From: CAYSQW01 sp964433135
Lineage (GTDB): Bacteria; Acidobacteriota; Aminicenantia; Aminicenantales; Aminicenantaceae
Direction: 5' to 3'
NCBI GenBank assembly: GCA_964433135.1
Contig: CAYSQW010000026.1
Span: forward strand, 1 to 44,028
Length of the DNA stretch: 44,028 nucleotides
The translations under genes were made by a program, and so were the position numbers. The notes under the pieces were generated by a model. That model did not search any database, had not been told where the DNA came from, and was given only the letters and a program-made list of their open reading frames with translations. This document shows positions 22,334 through 29,590 of the stretch, in pieces (the stretch's first letter is position 1; each line of letters begins with the position of its first letter).

Positions 22334-23545
22334 ATGAAAATCTTAGTTATCAACACCGGAAGTTCATCCATCAAATACCAGCTTTTCGATATGGATGAAA
22401 AGCAGGCCCTGGTTTCCGGTCTGGCTGAAAAGATCGGAGAAGAAACCAGCATCCTGACCCATAAATTGAACTCCGCCAATGGAGATCCTCGTTCCAAAGT
22501 GGAGAACGACCGCCTGGCCGACCACGGAGCGGGCTTGGCACGGATCGTCGAACTGCTGACCGACTCCGAATACGGCGTTATCAAAGATAAATCCGAGATC
22601 TCGGCCGTCGGTCATCGAGTCGTGCACGGCGGAGAAGCCTTCAAATCTTCCATCGTCATCGATGACCTGGTCATCGGAGCCATCAAGGAAAATATACCCC
22701 TTGCCCCACTGCACAATCCTCCGAACCTTACGGGGATTGAAGTCGCTCGCAACCTTTTCCCCGACGCTCCTCAGGTCGCGGTTTTCGACACCGCTTTCCA
22801 TCAGTCCATCCCCCGCCGTGCCTATCTGTACGCGGTCCCCTATGAAATGTATCTTAAGAACCGGGTGCGCCGCTACGGCTTTCACGGCACCAGTCATGCC
22901 TATGTCGCGGAAACGGCCGCGGAATTTCTGGGACGCCCCCTTGAAGAACTGAAGCTGATCACCGTCCATCTGGGAAATGGAGCCAGCATGGCCGCCATCA
23001 AGAATGGAGAATGCATCGATACAACCATGGGACTGACCCCGCTTGAAGGGCTGGTCATGGGAACTCGTTCCGGCGATCTCGATCCGGCGCTGCCTTTCTT
23101 TCTGGCGACGAATCTGAACCTGTCGCTTAAAGACGTCGACCGAATCTTGAATAAAGAAAGCGGGATGAAAGGTCTCTGTGGTACCAATGACATGAGAGAC
23201 GTCGAGGAAAAAGCCGCTCAAGGGGACGAACGAGCCAAAGCCGCACTTGATGTATACGCTTACCGAATCAAGAAATATATCGGGGCCTATTGCGCCGCTC
23301 TGGGAGGACTGGACGCAATCCTGTTCACGGCCGGAATCGGCGAGAACTCCTCTTTGATCCGACGTATGTGCTGTGAGGAGTTGGGCGATATCGGTATTAC
23401 TCTGGACGAAACAAAAAACCGGGAACGCCGGAAAGACAACCGGGAAATCAGCGCATCCGATTCTCGCATCAAGGTGCTGGTCATCCCCACCAACGAAGAA
23501 AAGAAAATCGCGCTGGAAACCATGCGCGTACTTCAGAATCAATAA
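22334..23545 (+). CDS. ackA: Acetate kinase
   Basis: 403 residues, full length. Family signatures are all present: MKILVINTGSSSIKYQLF, VGHRVVHGGEAF, IPLAPLHNPPN and FDTAFHQSIP. The rest are YGFHGTSHAYV, HLGNGAS, DTTMGLTPLEGLVMGTRSG and ILFTAGIGENS. It transfers phosphate from acetyl phosphate to ADP, giving acetate and ATP. It follows pta at 23 bases with AAGGA upstream, forming the classic pta-ackA operon, and is followed by a strong stem-loop terminator. A long reading frame on the opposite strand is a by-product of the codon usage and not a gene. Confidence 0.98.
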   Translation: MKILVINTGSSSIKYQLFDMDEKQALVSGLAEKIGEETSILTHKLNSANGDPRSKVENDRLADHGAGLARIVELLTDSEYGVIKDKSEISAVGHRVVHGGEAFKSSIVIDDLVIGAIKENIPLAPLHNPPNLTGIEVARNLFPDAPQVAVFDTAFHQSIPRRAYLYAVPYEMYLKNRVRRYGFHGTSHAYVAETAAEFLGRPLEELKLITVHLGNGASMAAIKNGECIDTTMGLTPLEGLVMGTRSGDLDPALPFFLATNLNLSLKDVDRILNKESGMKGLCGTNDMRDVEEKAAQGDERAKAALDVYAYRIKKYIGAYCAALGGLDAILFTAGIGENSSLIRRMCCEELGDIGITLDETKNRERRKDNREISASDSRIKVLVIPTNEEKKIALETMRVLQNQ

Positions 23546-23554
23546 GCGATATTT

Positions 23555-23607
23555 ACAGCGAGTGGGATGCCAACTGCCAAAAGCCATTCCACTCCGCTGT
23601 TTCCTTT
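23555..23607 (+). terminator. Terminator of the pta-ackA operon
   Basis: ACAGCG-AGTGGGAT (23555-23568) pairs with ATTCCACT-c-CGCTGT (23586-23600): 14 pairs with one bulged C and one G-T wobble, followed at once by a T-rich run (TTTCCTTT). It begins nine bases after the ackA stop codon. Confidence 0.75.
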
Positions 23608-23664
23608 AAATGCAAAGAGCCCCCTTCTCCGCTTCGCACGGTCAATAGAAACATCGACTTTTTA

Positions 23665-23693
23665 TTGGATATTCCCCTCCGATGGATTACAAT
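23665..23693 (+). promoter_or_regulatory. Promoter of the DUF72 / decarboxylase pair
   Basis: TTGGAT (23665-23670), a 17-base spacer and TACAAT (23688-23693). Predicted transcription start is near 23700, only three bases before the ATG at 23703. Confidence 0.45.
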
Positions 23694-23702
23694 AGGGACG
23701 GT

Positions 23703-24659
23703 ATGGAGTCCCTTTATTCCATCGGAACGGCGGGTTGGAGCTATAAGGATTGGGAAGGAATCGTCTACCCGGTCCGCAAACCTCGTGATTTTCATCCTCT
23801 TCAATACCTGAGCCGATGGATCAACGCCGTTGAAGTCAACAGCACTTTTTACCGCCCGCCTCAACAAAACATGACTCGAGCCTGGGCGAAAAAGGTCGCC
23901 CACTATCCTGAGTTTCGTTTTTCCGTCAAACTTCACCAGGCCTTCACCCATCAACGGAAAGGCTACGCCATAAGGGACGTCGACATTTTCAAACTGGGAA
24001 TCGATCCCCTGATGGAGGAACGACGATTGGCCGCTCTTCTCATCCAATTCCCCTGGTCTTTCCGGCGGACATCCGCCAACCAGGGCTATCTCGATGATCT
24101 TTTTCGTCATTTCACGGAGTATCCCAAGGCTCTGGAAATACGCCATGCGTCCTGGAATCAGCCTGATGTTTACCGCTTTTTATCGGAACACGGGGTCATT
24201 TTCTGCAACATCGACCAACCGCTTTTTCGCGACTCCATCGCCCCCAGCGCCGTTTGCACCAATCCGGATATCTCCTACGTAAGGCTTCACGGTAGGAATA
24301 CCGGGAATTGGTTTAAATCCGGAGCGGGACGCGACGCTCGTTATGACTATCTATACGGAGAAGGTGAACTGGATGAATGGATCGAGCGAATCAAGAATTT
24401 AGCGGGAAAAAGCAACCGGGTTCTCATTATCACCAACAATCACTACCGAGGGCAAGCCTTGGCCAACGCGCTTCAAATCAAAAACAAACTGACCGGAGAA
24501 AAACTGGAAATCCCGGATTCTCTTCTCCAACGCTATCCCGCACTCAACAAAATCACCGAACAAATCCGGCGAGGTCAGCTCGGACTGTTTTCGGAAAAAG
24601 AAGAAGATTCCGCAAAGGACGGGAACGGCGGCAATCCTGAAAGCGGAAAAAAATGGTAA
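23703..24659 (+). CDS. DUF72 family protein
   Basis: 318 residues of the DUF72 (YecE-like) TIM-barrel family. Hallmarks are IGTAGWSYKDWEGIVYP, VEVNSTFYRPP, FRFSVKLHQAFTH, LALLIQFPWSF-like positions, YVRLHGRN near residue 200 and ITNNHYRGQALANAL near the C-terminus. The biochemical role is unknown; distant similarity to endonuclease IV-type barrels has been noted for the family. ATG at 23703 is preferred over 23682: it has AGGG upstream, keeps the conserved start and lies just after the predicted transcription start. Its 3' end overlaps the decarboxylase gene by seven bases. Confidence 0.88.
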   Translation: MESLYSIGTAGWSYKDWEGIVYPVRKPRDFHPLQYLSRWINAVEVNSTFYRPPQQNMTRAWAKKVAHYPEFRFSVKLHQAFTHQRKGYAIRDVDIFKLGIDPLMEERRLAALLIQFPWSFRRTSANQGYLDDLFRHFTEYPKALEIRHASWNQPDVYRFLSEHGVIFCNIDQPLFRDSIAPSAVCTNPDISYVRLHGRNTGNWFKSGAGRDARYDYLYGEGELDEWIERIKNLAGKSNRVLIITNNHYRGQALANALQIKNKLTGEKLEIPDSLLQRYPALNKITEQIRRGQLGLFSEKEEDSAKDGNGGNPESGKKW

Positions 24660-25909
24660 CGCACATGGAGTGGTGGGAAAATACTTTCACAAGAGCGATC
24701 GACGGGAAACTCCGACTCCACGAATATAAGCCTTCCGAACTTGTCGGAACACACGGTTCACCTTTGTTTGTATACAGCCGCAAACAGATTCTGAAAAATC
24801 TTGCCGATCTTCGTGCGGCCTTCTCTTCAGTCATCACACCGCCTGTCCGTATCTGTTATGCCATGAAAGCCAATCCGCATCCTGAAATCCTGGACCTGCT
24901 GCGGCGGCATAATACCTGGATCGATGCTGTATCCCCTGAGGAAGCCGAGACCGCGCTCAGAGCGGGATTCCCGGGGGGGAAAATCCTGTATACCGGAACC
25001 AGCGTCAGCATGAAAGACCTGAGACGAATTTTCGCCATTGATGGAATCACCGTCAACATCGACGCCCCCGAACAACTTTTCCTCATGAAGGAGCTGAAAG
25101 AAAACGAGTTCTCCGGAAAATCCATCCGGGTGGCCGTTCGCTGGAATCCCGGCGGGGGTCGAGGATTCAGCCCCAAGGCAATTACAGCCGGAACCGGCTC
25201 CAAGGGCGGAATCCCGATAAAATTCGGCGTGGAAGATGTACAGGTGCTCCCCGTGTTTTCCGCCGCTCTCGAATCCGGATTTCATCCGGTGGGATTTCAC
25301 CAGCATCTCGGATCGGGTTGGGTGAAAGGAGATCTCGAAGGAGTTCTCCTTGCCGTCGACAGATTCGTGCAAAAAGCCGTGGAATTGAAACAAAGCGGAT
25401 TTCCTCTGGAGTTTTTAGACTTCGGGGGAGGATTCGGCCCACGCTATACTGAAAAAGACATGATTTTCCCCGTATCTTCCTATGCCGCGCATATCCAACG
25501 CCGAATCGCAGATGCCGGCCTCGATCTCAAAGCCGTCACAATCGAACCGGGGAAATATCTCGTCGGTGACGCCGGGGTTTTACTGCTCCAAGTGGAATAC
25601 GTCAAACAAAACTACGGCAATCATTTCGCCTGCGTCAACGGAGGGACCTTCAACACCGTTCCCCGGCCCGCCATCTACACACAGGCCCAGCACCACATCC
25701 TCAACTGCGGCAACCTTTCTCCCGGGCCGGGACCTTCCATCACCGTGGCGGGGAATTTGTGTGAAACCGGCGATGTCTTTCACAAAGGGATCGTCATGCC
25801 TCTCCCCAAGCGGGGAGATATTCTGGCTCTGCTGTGCGCCGGCGCTTACTGCCGCACGATGGCATCCCACTACAATCTGCGCCCCATCCCGGAAGAGATC
25901 ATTCTCTAA
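24653..25909 (+). CDS. Fold-III PLP decarboxylase, diaminopimelate-decarboxylase-like
   Basis: 418 residues. The alanine-racemase-like barrel carries the Schiff-base lysine in ICYAMKANPHPEIL (K72). It also has the phosphate-binding FLDFGGGFGP and HQHLGSGW in place of the usual HxHIGS motif. The C-terminal beta domain supplies CETGDVF, whose Cys and Asp complete the neighbouring subunit's active site. The EPGR motif that contacts the substrate or phosphate is EPGK here. LysA makes lysine from meso-diaminopimelate; relatives act on ornithine, arginine or carboxynorspermidine, and the deviations make the substrate uncertain. It overlaps the DUF72 gene by seven bases and converges with the iscU-fusion gene 20 bases away. 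No other lysine gene is nearby. Confidence 0.85.
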   Translation: MVTHMEWWENTFTRAIDGKLRLHEYKPSELVGTHGSPLFVYSRKQILKNLADLRAAFSSVITPPVRICYAMKANPHPEILDLLRRHNTWIDAVSPEEAETALRAGFPGGKILYTGTSVSMKDLRRIFAIDGITVNIDAPEQLFLMKELKENEFSGKSIRVAVRWNPGGGRGFSPKAITAGTGSKGGIPIKFGVEDVQVLPVFSAALESGFHPVGFHQHLGSGWVKGDLEGVLLAVDRFVQKAVELKQSGFPLEFLDFGGGFGPRYTEKDMIFPVSSYAAHIQRRIADAGLDLKAVTIEPGKYLVGDAGVLLLQVEYVKQNYGNHFACVNGGTFNTVPRPAIYTQAQHHILNCGNLSPGPGPSITVAGNLCETGDVFHKGIVMPLPKRGDILALLCAGAYCRTMASHYNLRPIPEEIIL

Positions 25910-25928
25910 ACCGCCGGTTTGCCTCTCT

Positions 25929-26705
25929 TTATTTGAGATCGACCAAGGCATCCGCGAACAGATCATATTCATTATCTTCGTTGAGGTCGTGAATCCTGAT
26001 CTTTTCGACGGAATTAAAACCGGATACTTCCAGTATGCGGGATTCGAACAGTATTTTCACATCCGACTGCTTGACGCGGATTTTCAACCCTTTCTCCGCA
26101 CTCAGCGATTTCGATACGGTCACAAAAATCGCTCTTGGTGTATGTTCGCTGATGGCAAGGACCTTTTCCAGGGATGATTCTCCCCGGTCAATAACGATAA
26201 CGCGTTGATCCTTAAGCTTCTTCGGGTCCGGAACATCCTCCCAAACCCCACGGCCGATGAAATCCGATTTTCCCCTGATCTCTTCCGGTGCGGCCGGTTC
26301 CGAAGGCTCTGCGATTTCCTTCCCTCCGTGCTGCCGCTGATAATTTTGAATGGCGTCACGAAGAGCATCCGCCGCTAGATTGGAACAATGCATCTTGACC
26401 GGAGGAAGACCGTCAAGCTCATCGGCGACGTCATTCCGGGTGATTTTCAGCGCCTCTTCCAAGGTTTTTCCTTTGGCCATTTCCGTAATCATGCTTGCCG
26501 TAGCCACAGCCGAACCGCAGCCGAAAGTTTTGAATTTGATATCGACAAGTCGATTGTCCTTGACCTCGATATAAAATTCCATCAGATCTCCGCAAACCGG
26601 ATTGCCGACGCGTCCCTTGGCCGTTTCTTCCCCTTCCAGCGTTCCCACGTTACGGGGTTTGCGGAAGTGATCCAATACCTTTTCAGAATACGATGTCGAT
26701 TTCAT
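25929..26705 (-). CDS. iscU: IscU-type Fe-S scaffold fused to a degenerate thioredoxin-reductase-like domain
   Basis: 258 residues. Residues 1-125 are a complete IscU/NifU-N scaffold with GNPVCGD (Cys38, Asp40), FGCGSA (Cys63) and KMHCSNLA (His106, Cys107), the cluster ligands and the IscU signature. A Pro/Glu-rich linker (about 128-150) leads to residues about 165-258. These read like the NADPH-binding half of thioredoxin reductase: VIVIDRGESSLE for VxVIGGGxxAxE, then VKILFESRILEVSG and YDLFADALVDL. The glycine motif and the HRR-type phosphate site are lost, so nucleotide binding is doubtful. ATG at 26705 is chosen: GGAG lies seven bases before it. It follows the iscS-like gene directly. The fusion identity is my own pattern match. 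Confidence 0.88.
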   Translation of the reverse strand: MKSTSYSEKVLDHFRKPRNVGTLEGEETAKGRVGNPVCGDLMEFYIEVKDNRLVDIKFKTFGCGSAVATASMITEMAKGKTLEEALKITRNDVADELDGLPPVKMHCSNLAADALRDAIQNYQRQHGGKEIAEPSEPAAPEEIRGKSDFIGRGVWEDVPDPKKLKDQRVIVIDRGESSLEKVLAISEHTPRAIFVTVSKSLSAEKGLKIRVKQSDVKILFESRILEVSGFNSVEKIRIHDLNEDNEYDLFADALVDLK

Positions 26706-26707
26706 TT

Positions 26708-27871
26708 TCAATCTCCAGATTCATAAAGGGGCGACAACGCCCTCAGTCTCTCGACAACTCCCGGAAGCACATTCAGGACGGTGTCGATATCCTCATCCCG
26801 CGTGAATCGGCCGACGGTCATTTCCAAAGAACCGTGAGCTTCCTCATGCAGCAAACCCAGTGCGATCAGGGTATGGGAGGGCTCCAGCGTTTTCGAAGAA
26901 CACGCCGAGCCGGTGGAAACCGCAATCTCCTTATCTTTCAAGGAAAGAAGGAGGGCCTCTCCCTCGATCCCATCGAACCGGAAATGTACGTTGTTCGCCA
27001 AGCGCTCCCGGGGATGTCCATTGAGACGGCATCGCGGGATGGAAGCCGGGAGAGCGGATATCATGCGATCGCGAAAAACACGCAGCCTTTCCACCTCGGA
27101 TTCCATTTCCTTTCGGGCGATTTCCGCCGCCCGGGCCATACCGACAATCCCCGGTATATTTTCCGTTCCCGAACGCAACCCTCTCTCCTGTCCGCCGCCG
27201 ATGACGACGGGATTGATTTTAACTCCCTTTCGAATAAAAAGCGCTCCGAGTCCCTTTGGACCGTAAATATCATTCGATGAAAACGTGAGCAGGTCGATGG
27301 GAATCGCGGACATATCCAGGGGCACCAATCCGGCCGCCGCCACCGCGTCCGTATGAAAAGCGATCCCTTTTTCTCGGCATAAAGCGGCTATCTCGGGAAT
27401 CGGCTGTATGGTACCGACCTCATTATCGGCATACTCAACGGATACCAATATCGTATCGGGAGTGATTCGCTCCGCGATCTTCCCGGGATGAACGCGACCG
27501 TATTGATCGACGGGAACTTTGGTAACCGTGAATCCTTGTTTGACCAGATACTTACCCAGGTTGTGGATCGAAATGTGTTCGACCTCGGAGATGATGACGT
27601 GGCGGCCGCGGGCTTGATTTCTGAGTGCATAACCGACAAGCGCCATGTTGTTCGCTTCGGTGGCTCCGGAGGTGAAAACGACCTCCGATGCATCGGCGTG
27701 GATAAAATCGGCGACGGCTCGTCGGCTTTTTTCCAGGGCTTCCGTAGCTCGGTCACCGACATGATGCAGGGACGCAGGATTCCCGATATTTTCATAAAAA
27801 TAAGGCAGCATCGCCTCGGTCACCCGCGGATCGACCGGTTTTGCGGCCACATAATCGAGATAGACGGTCAT
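26708..27871 (-). CDS. iscS: IscS/NifS-type cysteine desulfurase homologue lacking the PLP lysine
   Basis: 387 residues of the NifS/IscS class V fold. Present: VYLDYVAAKPVDPRV at the start (usually DYxATTPVDPRV), TSGATEANN for PLP phosphate, SEVEH with His99, ADNEVG with Asn150, GGGQERGLRSGT, and STGSACSS with the persulfide Cys324 on a flexible loop. Absent: the Schiff-base lysine. The usual SGHKIYGPKG reads SSNDIYGPKG, so lysine is Asp201 (codon GAT, 27271-27269), and the pyridine-contacting Gln of DATQS is Ala178. Conventional PLP-dependent desulfuration is therefore unlikely, while the sulfur-carrying Cys remains. AGGAGG precedes the ATG. It sits between dsrE (19-base gap) and the iscU fusion gene. 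Confidence 0.92.
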   Translation of the reverse strand: MTVYLDYVAAKPVDPRVTEAMLPYFYENIGNPASLHHVGDRATEALEKSRRAVADFIHADASEVVFTSGATEANNMALVGYALRNQARGRHVIISEVEHISIHNLGKYLVKQGFTVTKVPVDQYGRVHPGKIAERITPDTILVSVEYADNEVGTIQPIPEIAALCREKGIAFHTDAVAAAGLVPLDMSAIPIDLLTFSSNDIYGPKGLGALFIRKGVKINPVVIGGGQERGLRSGTENIPGIVGMARAAEIARKEMESEVERLRVFRDRMISALPASIPRCRLNGHPRERLANNVHFRFDGIEGEALLLSLKDKEIAVSTGSACSSKTLEPSHTLIALGLLHEEAHGSLEMTVGRFTRDEDIDTVLNVLPGVVERLRALSPLYESGD

Positions 27872-27890
27872 CGGCGGTTTCCTCCTCTCA

Positions 27891-28250
27891 TTAGAACCAC
27901 ATGGTGGCGCCGACTTCCAAGGCAAGGTCATTCAGCGTACCGGCTCCCACTATTTTTACTCCCGGGATAAGTTCGACCTTGTCCCATCCCAACATCTGCT
28001 TGGAAGCTTCACATACATAAATCGGAATTCCCATGGCCAGCGTCTTCTCTATCATTTCCTTAAGGGAAGGAAAGGAGCCGAGCTGGATTTTCTCCGCCGC
28101 GCCCTCCGCCAGGATTTTCAAACCCATCCCTAAGAAGTAAACCTTGGCTTCGATATCCATGGCCTTTGCGGTTTGGGCCAATACAAGCGGTGAATACTGT
28201 CTTTCCGGCGCATCGCTTGTCTGCACATATAAGATGGAATCTTGACTCAT
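27891..28250 (-). CDS. DsrE/F-like sulfur carrier protein
   Basis: 119 residues of the DsrE/DsrF/YchN family. The fold starts SILYVQTSDAPERQYSPLVLAQTAKAMDIEAKVYFLGMG and includes the conserved active-site region PIYVCEASKQMLGW, where Cys is the likely persulfide carrier. It ends KIVGAGTLNDLALEVGATMWF. Such proteins pass sulfane sulfur between TusA-like carriers and acceptors. AGGAGG lies six bases before ATG. It follows the tusA-like gene after 13 bases and precedes the iscS-like gene after 19, so all four form one operon. Its presence beside a desulfurase without PLP lysine suggests sulfur arrives as persulfide rather than from cysteine (inference). Confidence 0.88.
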   Translation of the reverse strand: MSQDSILYVQTSDAPERQYSPLVLAQTAKAMDIEAKVYFLGMGLKILAEGAAEKIQLGSFPSLKEMIEKTLAMGIPIYVCEASKQMLGWDKVELIPGVKIVGAGTLNDLALEVGATMWF

Positions 28251-28263
28251 GCGTATCCTCCTC

Positions 28264-28506
28264 CTATTTTAAGCGTCTGATGATAAATCTCAGAATGCCG
28301 TCTTTCTTTTCAAAACGAACGATTTGATGTCCGGCCCGCTTGGCGAAGCGCGTGATATCTTCCTCCGCCGCGGGATCATCCGTCACCAACTCGAGGGTCT
28401 TTCCCACCTCAATCTCATCCATTTTATTCCGGGTTTGAAAAAGCGGCTCCGGACAGTAAAGCCCGATACAATCCAAGATCTCAACGGGTTGATCCTTTTC
28501 GCTCAT
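28264..28506 (-). CDS. tusA: TusA-family sulfurtransferase
   Basis: 80 residues with the TusA/YeeD/SirA signature ILDCIGLYCPEPLFQTRNKM. The CPxP cysteine accepts persulfide sulfur, and the remainder is the two-layer alpha/beta fold ending in KKDGILRFIIRRLK. TusA proteins relay sulfur from desulfurases to thiolation or sulfur-oxidation enzymes. The ATG at 28506 is selected because AAGGAG lies seven bases upstream; a TTG at 28512 would abut it. First gene of the tusA, dsrE, iscS-like, iscU-fusion operon, with a good promoter about 140 bases upstream. An additional Cys (LDC) precedes the CPxP motif. Confidence 0.9.
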   Translation of the reverse strand: MSEKDQPVEILDCIGLYCPEPLFQTRNKMDEIEVGKTLELVTDDPAAEEDITRFAKRAGHQIVRFEKKDGILRFIIRRLK

Positions 28507-28646
28507 ACGCAATCTCCTTTTCGGAAGATTTCATTCATCGGATAAACAATCATGCGCAAAACAGAGGCTTGTAAAAAATGAAATCCGCTTCCGCATATGA
28601 TTTCCATCCCTCATCCTATTCCCTATTTTTTTTATGGGTTTTATAT

Positions 28647-28676
28647 ATTTTACCACATACCTCCCCGGCGAGTCAA
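28647..28676 (-). promoter_or_regulatory. Promoter of the tusA-dsrE-iscS-iscU operon
   Basis: Minus strand: TTGACT (28676-28671), an 18-base spacer and TAAAAT (28652-28647). The start near 28640 gives a leader of about 134 bases before the tusA ATG. Confidence 0.5.
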
Positions 28677-28714
28677 AATGCAATCCGGTTCGAAACTTGA
28701 AGTGACATGAAGAT

Positions 28715-29590
28715 TTAAACCAAACCGTTTCGCCGGCTTTCAAGCCAGCGGGAAAGCTCCGGTTCCCTCTCGATGGTTCGGTACGATAGAGGGAGGGAGT
28801 TTTCGGCATAAAGCCCCAGCGATTGAACAAATGTTTTCTTTTTCGGATTCGTATAGAAAACTCCCAGCGGAATTTTCTCCTGTTCCACCGCCCGTGTGAA
28901 GGCCTCTATCCGGTCATGGATATTATGTTTATCGTCAAGATAGAACGTGTTTTCCTTGAACCAGGAGAATGTATTCACTCTATTGAAGGAAACACAAGGG
29001 TGCATCAAATCCACCAGGGCATATCCCCGGTGACTGATGGCTCGTTTCACGATATCCACGGTTCTATCTTCGTCCCCGGAAAAAGCACGGGCGACGAACG
29101 AAGCATCCAGAGCGATCGCCAACGCCGGTGGATTGAAAGGAGCAGCGAAAACACCCCGAACTTGAACAGGGGTTTTAAACCCGGGCAGGCTCGTCGGAGA
29201 AGCTTGTCCCTTGGTCAATCCATAAACCATATTATTGTGAACGATATTGGTGATATCCGGATTGCGGCGAACCGCATGCAGAAAATGATTGCCGCCTTCC
29301 CCGTACATATCCCCATCTCCGCTTTCCGCGAGAACCGTCAGGTCGGGATTCACCGCTTTGATCGCCGTAGCCGGAGGCAGCGCTCTCCCATGAAGTCCAT
29401 TGAAAAAATGAGTCTTGAAATAATGCGGGATCTTGGCCGCCTGACCGATGCCTGAAACCACCACTAATTCTTCCGGCTTGAGGTCAAGCTCTGTCAGAGC
29501 CCGTTTCAATATCTTGAGGATGCTGAAATTGCCGCAACCGGGGCACCAAGCGAGATCCATTCCGACCGCATCGAATCGGTTTTTATTCAT
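28715..29590 (-). CDS. korB: 2-oxoacid:ferredoxin oxidoreductase, beta subunit
   Basis: 291 residues of the TPP-binding beta subunit. Diagnostic parts are LAWCPGCGNFSILK with [4Fe-4S] Cys ligands, GIGQAAKIPHYF, and LPPATAIKAVNPDLTVLAESGDGDMYGEGGNHFLHA, the TPP/Mg GDGD motif. IVHNNMVYGLTKGQASPTS and LMHPCVSFN (third cluster Cys) complete the picture. With the alpha subunit it oxidises a 2-oxoacid with CoA, reducing ferredoxin; 2-oxoglutarate or 2-oxoisovalerate are likely substrates, and the sequence alone does not settle which. ATG at 29590 keeps the conserved start and has GGAAGGGGG upstream. It overlaps the alpha-subunit gene by eight bases. Confidence 0.93.
   Translation of the reverse strand: MNKNRFDAVGMDLAWCPGCGNFSILKILKRALTELDLKPEELVVVSGIGQAAKIPHYFKTHFFNGLHGRALPPATAIKAVNPDLTVLAESGDGDMYGEGGNHFLHAVRRNPDITNIVHNNMVYGLTKGQASPTSLPGFKTPVQVRGVFAAPFNPPALAIALDASFVARAFSGDEDRTVDIVKRAISHRGYALVDLMHPCVSFNRVNTFSWFKENTFYLDDKHNIHDRIEAFTRAVEQEKIPLGVFYTNPKKKTFVQSLGLYAENSLPLSYRTIEREPELSRWLESRRNGLV

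Noticed and set aside
22364..23587. 407-codon frame antisense to ackA
   Set aside because: It mirrors the codon usage of an unmistakable acetate kinase, and its translation resembles no protein.
19942..23702. GGACGGT occurring near 19942, 20104 and 23696 as a possible shared regulatory motif
   Set aside because: Seven bases recurring three times in nearly 4 kb is expected by chance, and positions relative to promoters differ.
26708..27871. Idea that the lysine loss marks a pseudogene
   Set aside because: The frame is intact over 387 codons, has a strong ribosome-binding site, keeps the catalytic Cys and is packed in an operon.
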